This document shows positions 57,001 to 64,000 of a stretch of 64,000 nt of DNA, one piece after another. This stretch comes from Euglena gracilis (lineage: Eukaryota > Euglenida > Euglenophyceae > Euglenales), in contig CP154954.1 in NCBI GenBank assembly GCA_039621445.1, forward strand, positions 52,409,526-52,473,525, in the 5' to 3' direction. Each line of letters begins with the position of its first letter. The first letter of the stretch is position 1. Under the pieces are notes generated by a model. The model was given only the letters and a program-made list of their open reading frames with translations, was not told the DNA's origin and ran no database searches. The position numbers and the translations under genes are program-made.

Positions 57001-57849
57001 ATATAACCGTGCAATATGTAAGGCGCACGCCGATGCCTAGAATTCTGGGTGATATACGGGTTCAGTTTGGCACAGGCACAGCTGTGCACAGGGCCTGGTT
57101 CTCGGCCTCGGGCGTTGGATGTGTTGACGATGGACGTGTGCCGTTTAAAGGCAGGACACAACGAGGTCATGGCAGCCAAGGGATTGGATGCAGGCCGCTG
57201 CGGAAATAAAAGAGCTTGGGGGGTCTGTTATACAATAAACCACATGCCTACCCCCAATCCCAGGCAACCCAGCAGCTCCCAGGCAGCTCAGTGACTTGAA
57301 ACCCTGAAGTCAGTTTTTCAGCGAACACAGTCCCAGGTGACAATTTCCTTGGGGGGATGCTTCAACAGCCTCTTCGACCTCTGAGCACATTTTTGATCCA
57401 TCTGATTAGTTCACAGACACTTTTGCGTTTGTTTGCTATCTGTTTGCCGCGTTCTCGTCATCAGTTTTGTTGAAAACTGCCGAACGCCTTTCGACACGAA
57501 ATGGGAGTACAGACCGAGATGGAAATGAGCCGTATGGTTTCCCTCCACAGACGTCTGGCCCAAAACGCGCCCACTGCTCGTCTTCCTGAGTTGGATTGGA
57601 CCCTGTGGCCCCTGTTGCACGATTTCAGGAGCGACCCCCTCCTAATGACAAAACGGTGGTCGGCAGAGACCCCGCGGCGGGAGATTGTCACCGGGGCCCT
57701 GACCTTTGCCTTGCCACGTTGGAAGTTCCCGAGACGTAGTCCTCGCGGCGGTGTGAGAGTTTGGCTTCCCTCTCTCTCCTTGCCAAACTTGGCTGAAGCC
57801 AACTTCCCGGGGGGGGGGAGGGGAGGGCAACTTTGGTCCTTTGGGGGGG

Positions 57850-58012
57850 GCGGGGGCGGGGGGTCAGGCCAGCGGCCTGCCCTGGAGAGAAGGCGGAGGC
57901 TGGCGACGTCCTGGGGGGACATCTGGGCCCCGTAGAGGCGCTCCACCTTGCGGATCTCCTCCTGGACGGCGGCGGAGGACTGGGGGCTGCCTGAGGGGGC
58001 CCATGGGCGCCG
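57850..58012 (-). CDS. Paralogue exon AVQEEIRKVERLYG
   Basis: Encodes AVQEEIRKVERLYGAQMSPQ and then DVASLRLLSRAGRW, followed by poly-Pro that may be intron. It matches the last recognised exon of the first gene. Confidence 0.75.
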
Positions 58013-61000
58013 GTCCTGGGGGGGGGGGGGAGGGGCCGCCACACTGATGGTTTGGGGGGCAGGGGGGAGGGGGCATTCGGCAATAATGTGGAATAATTCC
58101 ATTGCGCTGCTTTGCTGTCACCCCATCCCGTCAGAAACTATCATAGTTGCACTTTTGTGTCAGGGGTGGTAAAACAGAGGAATAAAAGCGAAAACGACCA
58201 ACCAGCTGAGTAATCACATAGGCCATAGGGACCCACCACTGGGGGGGGGGGGTCCAACTAACAACTCCCATGGGGATCCACTAAATCAATTGGAAGGATT
58301 CCCGATACTTGCGCATTAGAGCCACCGCAGAGCCCATACATACCCGTCTCCTCCTCCACCCCAGGAACACAGCCCCAGTGAGTCCCCCGCCGCTGGCCAG
58401 CAGGAAGACCCCCTGGAGCACCTTGCCGGAGTACCCCTCCTCCTTGGCCTGCATGTGCTGCAGCTCGTACATCCACTCGTCGCTCCGGCTGTTGCGCCGC
58501 GCCTCCACGGGCTCCCACATCAAGACGTCGCGGTACCAGAGGCGGGGAAAGCACCGGAAGGCGTACTGTACCTGAGGGGAGGGAGGGGCGATCGGGTGCA
58601 TCACATGGCAGGTGCAGGGGTCCAACACCGTCCAGGGGGGGGGGGGTAAGGGTTGGTGCAGTTGGACTGCAAACAGTGCCAGGGGCAAAGTCGGCCGAAA
58701 GAGGATGAACAATGGTCCAGAGATGAAACAACTGGTCAGCTGCGCATGTGATGTACACTTCGCTATCACTCGTTTTCGGAAGTGGAACCATGTACCAAGC
58801 ATCACTGGGTGATTCACACCTCCTGTTGCATGGCGTTGGTGACAAGGATGTGGGAGCCCAGTGGCACCGCCAGATCTCGCATCACCACCTCCATCGCTGC
58901 GTTTACCTCCTGGCAGCAGGGGTTGAAATCCGGGTATTGAAATCCTGGCCAGAAAATTGAACTATGTGTGTCTCTCACAGACACACACACACACACACAC
59001 AGAGAGAGAGAGGGGGGGGGGGGGGTTTCTTTGCACTTGCTAGCACAGGAGATAGCTTCCCCAGATGGTTGCACATCAACTACTCCCCGTCCTATGTCCA
59101 ACGGGTAAACTCTGTCCGACAACTGGGAGGGAGGGGTTATCATTGGATATGGGGTTTTGACCAAAAAAGGGGTCCTCCGACTGGAGGTCGGTCGTTGGAC
59201 AATGGTCAAAAAAAAGTTGGAGGTTCCTCGGGACCCGTCCCCCCCCCCAAAACGTCGAAATCCTCCTTGCAGCGCTTCGCGCCGCCCAAAAAGTGACAAA
59301 GACGTCATTTTGGCTGATTTTTGGCCGATTTTTGGTGCAAAATTTTTGGCACAACCGTCGTGCCGAAAATCTGGCCAAACCTCCGAAAAAGTGTCCTCCG
59401 CCCGGGGGGTGTTCGTTGGACCTACAGGGTCATTGGACATAGCGGGGGGGACACAAAATACGAGACGGTGAAGTGTGACCTTTCATCCCAACATGATGAG
59501 GGGGGCGTCATGATCCCTCCCTGTCCGGCCACCGACCACGAAGAAGCGCTGCCCCGCAGCACTCACCGTCGCCACCGTACAAACCCCGTGTCCCACCCCG
59601 ATGAGGAGCTGAAGGCGGCCACCTGGGGTCACGGGGGGTTGCTGAGCAATGGCCATGCAATGCGCCACAGAAGGTGGTATACTAGGCAGTGGCAAATGCT
59701 GTTGGTTGTTTGGATTCGGGGGTGACGAGGTGCTGGCAGGATTTCAAAAGATTTCAAGTTTCTCAAATTTCTCAAATTACTATCTGGGAGGTCTTCAGCT
59801 GTGTCCGTTCATTTCCCATTCCCAGTTCCCTGTCGCAGTTTCTGCAGCTCACTCAACTTGTGAACTGACAAAAGTTTCTTTGGTAAAAAGTGTCGATATA
59901 CTTGTAACCTTCTTTTAATACTGCCGATGTCTTTTGATTCATGTGGGTTTTGTTCCCATTCATGAAAGCGTGGCCATTGGGGGTCTATCAATCATACATG
60001 TATATCACGTCGTACATTACCGTCACAGAACCAAACCACAGCCTGTACAGGGAACACTGTAATTATTTCCAAATTTGCAAAACAACATCCTTATGGAAAA
60101 TAAAATTGACTTTGACTGATCATGCTAAGCCACTGAAATGATCGAGCAAAAAAAAAACTGAAAATTTATTGGCAAAGACAACCAAAAAAAACCCCTCACG
60201 TCGCATGGAAGAGGAAGCAGAAACTTGTTTCAACCATCAGAAATGAAGCAAAACATTGCTTCACCGACAAAACGTACAAACTTGGAATGAAGTGTACTGA
60301 AAAGTTATCATGACAGGCAGGAAGGTGCACAGCGCAGTTATTTGCAGCTCCTGGCTGGAAAATACTGGGTAGCTGGCTCCTTCCCCACCAGCATAGGAAA
60401 TTCCCTGCCCCGGATCACAGTGGAGAATTGTTTCGGGTTGCACGGCGTGTACCGAGGCCCCGTTGAAACCCGTTTTGTTCCTGAACGCAGAGGAGGAACG
60501 CACAGCCGCTGGGCGTTGTGCGGGGCGGGGGGGTCGTCCATCGGGGGGTTGCGTGCTCCACCGTCCGGCCCTGCCTGCCTCCACATTCCATTTCGGTCCC
60601 CCGGGGGCCCGGGCGGAGGGCGGGCTGCCACTCCGGCGGCAGGACGGTCTTCGTCTGCAGCAGCTCCAGCGCCAGCGTCGCGGCGCGCAGCGGCGCCCCC
60701 GCCGCGGCCAGCGCCACGTTCCAGTGGAGGGCCGCCAGGCTTTTGCTTAAGGACCGTCGGGGGACTTGCAGGACACTGGAAAAAAGCCACCGGCTAGACC
60801 CCCATCCCAGGGGGAGTCCACGGGTCCCCTCGACTTGAAAAAACATTTCCTCCGGCGCAGTGCGCAGTGTGCCACGTTGCAAAAGGGTTTGTCCCGCGTT
60901 TTTGGGTTGGTTTCCAAAAAAAATCAAAAAAAGCCGAAAATGGGCATTTTTGGTGATGTTTGGGCATTTTTGGCCAAAAAAACCTCCTAGCAAGGGGGGA

Positions 61001-63575
61001 GTTCCACTGGGATTTCCACCAGCCAACTTTTTTTTTGTGCAAGCTGCAGTCAAGCCACCACCAGGGGGTACCTCGAACCCTTAAGCACAAGCCTGAGGGC
61101 CACGGAGTCGTACATCACCTTGTCGATGGTCGCTCCATGCGCCTTCGCTGCTGTCACCACGTGGGCGGTTACCAGTGCGGCCATCGTCCCCGCTGCCTCC
61201 TCGTCCGGGTCGCCACCACGCACCAGCCATGCCCGGCCGCCAAGGGGGATGGCCAATGGGTCAAAAAAAAGAACTCATTTTCGGTTCAAAAACAGTTGTT
61301 CCGGGTCCAGGAGGCTAAAAAACATGGTTTCGGGCAACAAAAAAATTCGATTTTTTCCAACTTTTTTTTGGAACCGGAAATGACTCATCCCCCATCCGGC
61401 CCTGCCTAACCCGTTGCCCGTCGTCCACAGCAACGGATCCTGAGGTCACACAGGGTGGGTGGCTGGTCCGTGGGCGCCGCTCCATCGGAAGCGGGTGAAC
61501 ATATACGTGCGCCGGGGGGCGGTTTCTGGCCCATCCCCGGCCCCGGGGGGCAGCAGCGATGCCGGAAGTTGGGGAGGGGGATTTATGAGTGACTCCCCGG
61601 GAGGGGGCACTTTTGCAAGACTCAAAAATACCTCCCACGACTCCCCCCCCAGGGGGGGGGGAGGGGGAGTCGACCCAACCATCACCCACCCCACACCGAC
61701 CCTAAAGCCCAAGCTGAAACCCCCTTCAAAAATCCCAGCATGGTCTTATTTTGGACAGAGATAGCTGACCAAACCCGCCCACCCAGTCTTGAGCCCCCTC
61801 GCAAGGTGGGATGAAGACACTCAAGACACTAGCACAGACCCCCCAAATAATTTGGCGTTGACCTTCCTTAAAATTCAAGCCTGATCAAAAAATTCATTCA
61901 TTCTTTCTTTCAAACTTTCATTCTTCCGCGTTGTTTGGATTTGGGAGAAGGAGATTTTGCGCCGAAAAAATGGGCACCAATCTCCTTCAATTTTCCTGCC
62001 GGTGATGGGGAAGACATGGAACATACAATTTTTTACCGACCCCCCGGGGGGGGGGGGCAGGGGGGTCACTTCACTTTTTGAAAAACCAGTCAGTCACTTT
62101 TTCGGGAAGCCAGTCAGTCACCACCTCCCCCCCCCCGGGGGGGGTCAGCCACTCTGGAATCCAAAGGAAATTTGACCAAAAAAAAACATGAAAAAAAAGG
62201 CAAAAAAAAATTTTTCGGCACCTTCGGCGCCGGGTCACTTTTGTGGTTTTTTGCCGACCCCCCCCCCCCCGGGGGAGGGAGGGGTCTGGGCCAAAAACCA
62301 GTCAGTCACTCTGAAAAAACCAGTCACCCACCCCCCCCGGGGGGGGGCAGTGACCAAGTGATTGTATGACATGGAATGCTTTTTTCAACCACACGTCTGT
62401 GGTCCATTTTCCAGGACGATTTCTTCGTGCAGCAGGGGGCACACCCCCAGGAATGGCCCCGCCACGTCCGGCGGACTCGGTCGCCGTGCGTCCCGGCGGC
62501 CAGCAGCGCGCGGGGGTGCAGCGGGCTGGAGCGCCCCGGCCGCCGCCCGAGTGGCTCCGCCCCGGGGGCCCTGCGGGGGCCGTCGAACCCCGGGAGGGAG
62601 TGGCGGGGGGCGTCACCCGGCGTGAGGGGGGACTCAGGGGCACAGCGGCGACTCCCAAAGAGGGGGGATCGCACAGCAAAAAAAAAGGTTGGAGGGCATT
62701 TGGAGCGGGAGGACTTGTGGTGAGGAAACCGGAACCAGATGGCTTGTTTGCCGAGGAAGTAACGGCTTGCAGATTGAGCAATGTCTCTTTTTCCACAACC
62801 CCCCCCCGAAGTTCTCAGGCTGCTGTATTGTGGACGCCGGAGCAGCGCCGGGGGCGGGGGGGCCTGTCGGGTTGGTGGGGCCGCTGGTGGCGGAGGACGG
62901 CGACCGCTCCGAGAGCGCGCGGGTGTCGTCCGTCCGGGCTTGGCCCGGCCGGGGCTCCCGCGAGGAGTCAGCCGGGCGGTGGCGGGCCTGCAGTTGCGCC
63001 AGAAGCCTTGGTCGGGATGAAAGGCTGGTGGCTGCGGCCAGAGGCCATAGGAAAATTGGAACAAACAGGGAGAAAAGCTAAAGCTGGTGGCGCGCCCAGG
63101 GCCAAATGGCTTGGATCGGAGCGGTGTGGTAATGTGCATGCATGTGCATGTGTGTGTGTGTGTGTGTGTGTGCGTGCATCTGTGAATATATGTGTCCTTG
63201 TGTGTTCGTGGATTTGTGCATGTGTGTGAATGTGTGTGTGTGTCAGCGTGTGTGTGCATGTGTGTGCACATGCACATGCATGTGTGTGCCTGCGCGGCGT
63301 GTGTTTGCATGTGCGCACACGTGCGCGCGTGTGTTTATGTGTGTGGGTGTGTTTGTGCGTGCGTGCTTGACCAGCCCCCCAGCCTCAGTCCAATCCAGTC
63401 CGGTCCGGTCAGTGGGGACGGAACGAGGGGGCAGCCAGACCCCCCCCCCCCCCGTTCCGGCTCCACTGACTGGACTTCTCGGCCTGGCCGGCGGGCTGAC
63501 CTCTGTCAGCAAGCCGATAATGTTGAGAAACGCCTGCTGGATCTTGCTGGGCTGATGCACCGCCGCCAGCCTTCC
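57850..63575 (-). CDS. Paralogous receptor gene, 3' half (5' half beyond the window)
   Basis: Minus-strand exons match the cytoplasmic half of the gene at 18425-49357 in the same order: HQPSKIQQAFLNIIGLLTE, PFIP..., RTYMFTRF, DEEAAGTM...TIDKVMYDSV, ALHWNVALAAAGAPLRAATLAL, GVGHGVCTVATVSAAGQRFF, EVNAAMEVVMRDLAVPLG, VQYAFRCFPRLWYRDVLMWE, AVQEEIRKVERLYGAQMSPQ. Expected role: cytoplasmic cyclase-like output of a membrane receptor. Introns occur at different places from those of the first gene. A one-base slip after PFIP at about 63012 suggests either a sequence error or partial decay, so it could be a pseudogene. The PstS-like half is expected to the right of 64000. Confidence 0.75.
58344..58571 (-). 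CDS. Paralogue exon YAFRCFPRLW...QHMQAKEEG
   Basis: 76 codons: VQYAFRCFPRLWYRDVLMWE, then DEWMYELQHMQAKEEGYSG and TGAVFLGWRRRR. Acceptor CCTCAG|GTA, donor ACGG|GTATGT. The first gene has a 209-bp intron within this stretch. Confidence 0.85.
58820..58909 (-). CDS. Paralogue exon EVNAAMEVVMRD...QQE
   Basis: Encodes EVNAAMEVVMRDLAVPLGSH and then ILVTNAMQQE, 30 codons. Acceptor TGCCAG|GAG, donor CAGGAG|GTGTGA. Contiguous with FFVVGG in the first gene. Confidence 0.8.
58977..59025. repeat. (AC)n(AG)n(G)n microsatellite
   Basis: AC dinucleotides, then GAGAGAGA, then a G-run, next to the family B copy. Confidence 0.95.
59085..59445. mobile_element. Family B inverted-repeat element, copy 4
   Basis: Left CCTATGTCCAACGGGTAA, right GGGTCATTGGACATAGCGG, internal GGTCGTTGGACAATGG and core stem GCGCTTCGCGCC. 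It lies inside a paralogue-specific intron, but its ends do not coincide with the splice sites. Confidence 0.7.
59525..59622 (-). CDS. Paralogue exon GVGHGVCTVATV
   Basis: Encodes GRLQLLIGVGHGVCTVATVS and then AAGQRFFVVGGR. Acceptor CCCAG|GT in phase 1. The precise end that preserves the protein is GGCCGG|ACAGGG, which has no GT or GC; AGG|GATC (GA donor, plus 3 residues) or GTG|GTCGGT (minus 4 residues) are alternatives. Confidence 0.65.
60609..60739 (-). CDS. Paralogue exon ALHWNVALAAAG, GC donor
   Basis: Encodes LAALHWNVALAAAGAPLRAA and then TLALELLQTKTVLPPEWQPA. Uninterrupted across LALELLQTK, where the first gene has an intron. Ends CGCCCGG|GC in phase 1, as in the first gene. Confidence 0.75.
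60737..61094 (-). mobile_element. Introner-like element (family H) forming a complete intron, 60740-61092
   Basis: Ends AGGCTTTTGCTTAAGG (60737-60752) and the complement of 61079-61094, AGGCTTGTGCTTAAGG: 15 of 16 identical inverted repeats. Flanked by GAGGGCCGC (60727-60735) and GAGGGCCAC (61095-61103), a 9-bp direct repeat with one mismatch. On the minus strand the 5' splice site AG|GCTT and 3' splice site AAAAG|CCT both lie in the terminal repeats. The first gene has uninterrupted coding sequence here. A second copy is at 53709-54077. Confidence 0.8.
61093..61214 (-). CDS. Paralogue exon DEEAAGTM...DSVAL, GC donor
   Basis: Encodes DPDEEAAGTMAALVTAHVVT and then AAKAHGATIDKVMYDSVAL. Donor CTCAG|GCTTGT lies inside the end of the family H element. 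This exon spans the position where the first gene has an intron of about 1.1 kb. Confidence 0.75.
61455..61530 (-). CDS. Paralogue exon RTYMFTRF
   Basis: Encodes RTYMFTRFRWSGAHGP. Homologous to 24690-24800. Again no Asp at the first metal-ligand position of the class III fold. Confidence 0.55.
62028..62357. mobile_element. Family D element, copy 3
   Basis: CAATTTTTTACCGACCCCC, AACCAGTCAGTCACT repeats, core stem CGGCACCTTCGGCGCCGGG at 62217-62235, and a second GCCGACCCC/GGGGG stem. Nearly the same plan as 23588-23938. Confidence 0.7.
62440..62640 (-). CDS. Paralogue linker exon, low complexity
   Basis: GC-rich Pro/Ala/Arg block corresponding to 25080-25300. Shares DRVRRT in one frame. Frame and borders undecided. 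Confidence 0.3.
62815..63024 (-). CDS. Paralogue exon PFIP..., with one-base slip
   Basis: Starts CACCAG|CCT (PFIP). The homologous LLAQLQARHRPADSSREP is then in the +1 frame. Followed by a Ser/Pro-rich linker. The slip is visible when aligned to 27114-27080. Confidence 0.45.
63140..63365. repeat. TG-rich microsatellite
   Basis: Imperfect TGTGTG, TGCATG and GTGCGT repeats. All reading frames through it are low complexity. Confidence 0.9.
63501..63575 (-). CDS. Paralogue exon: juxtamembrane helix
   Basis: Encodes LAAVHQPSKIQQAFLNIIG and then LLTE. Donor ACAGAG|GTCAGC is the same as in the first gene. The 5' border is uncertain (TGCCCAG|CACC or GGAAG|GCTGG). Confidence 0.75.
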
Positions 63576-64000
63576 ACGGGGCGGTGCTGGGCACTTGACT
63601 GGCAGCAACCCCCCCCCCCCCCCCGGGCACTAGGAGGTTCAAACCCAAATTGGGCAGCTCTGTGGACCAGAGAAGCCAAGCTGGCGACACGAGCAGCAAT
63701 TCAACATGAACATGACTTGCCACGTGCCGCAAGTCGACACTGTTAATGAAGAATATCACATCGCGTTGGTTGCAAAGGGGTTGGGTTGGCTGTCAAGCCA
63801 GGTGGTGACGCAACCAAGCACGTGAGGAGAAGCGGCAAAGAGAACTGTTGTGTGGGTGCAAAATGAGGCATCCTCCCCGGGCAACCCTCCCTACGCCATT
63901 CAGTTTGGGCCTCCACAAAGGCATCAACTTTTGTTTAGGGGACACCTGAGACTGCGACTAGGGATGTGCCCTCGTCATCTGAAATTTGCAGGTCAGACTT

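Larger units (their letters stand above)
49360..57840. other. Intergenic region between the two paralogues; no gene recognised
   Basis: Open frames are short and without motifs. Slightly GC-richer patches at 50870-51250 and 55270-55690 may be untranslated or relic exons. Contains a family A copy (51898-52155), a CA/CG microsatellite (51720-51775), a family H copy (53709-54077) and a G-run block (56160-56250). Confidence 0.5.

Overview
The window is nuclear DNA of a eukaryote, most likely a protist or alga. It has GC-rich exons inside long AT-richer introns, dense microsatellites, a non-LTR retrotransposon, and no bacterial operon structure. Several introns fit the reading frame only with a GC 5' splice site. 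Two related genes lie in tandem on the same strand, and small inverted-repeat elements fill the introns. That mix recalls dinoflagellates and their relatives, but no spliced-leader relic or species marker was found, so the lineage is inference only.

Layout. 1-5.9 kb (+): a decayed GC-rich LINE (endonuclease, reverse transcriptase, RNase H, cysteine-rich tail) with four reading-frame changes, ending in a hairpin and a simple-repeat tail. 6-18.4 kb: no recognisable gene; G-run elements, a 1.2 kb near-perfect palindrome and minisatellites. 18.4-49.4 kb (-): one large intron-rich gene. Its exons can be read from a signal peptide (49.36 kb) through two PstS-like periplasmic-binding-protein domains (49.3-38.9 and 38.9-31.7 kb), a transmembrane helix (29.8 kb), a juxtamembrane segment, an atypical class III cyclase-like domain (24.8-20.9 kb) and a C-terminal tail (20-18.4 kb). 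49.4-57.8 kb: intergenic, repeats only. 57.8-63.6 kb (-): the 3' half of a paralogue whose 5' half lies beyond the right edge.

The genes appear to encode cell-surface receptors: an extracellular small-ligand-binding module joined through one membrane helix to a nucleotide-cyclase-like output domain. The ligand and catalytic activity cannot be read from sequence.

The most interesting result comes from comparing the two paralogues. Introns differ at five aligned positions. One paralogue-specific intron (60740-61092) is an inverted-repeat element flanked by a 9-bp direct repeat, with its splice sites inside the terminal repeats: an introner-like DNA element. Other introns are also flanked by short direct repeats. 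Many element families in the window share a GGCGCC-TTCG-type hairpin core, which suggests one expanding superfamily.
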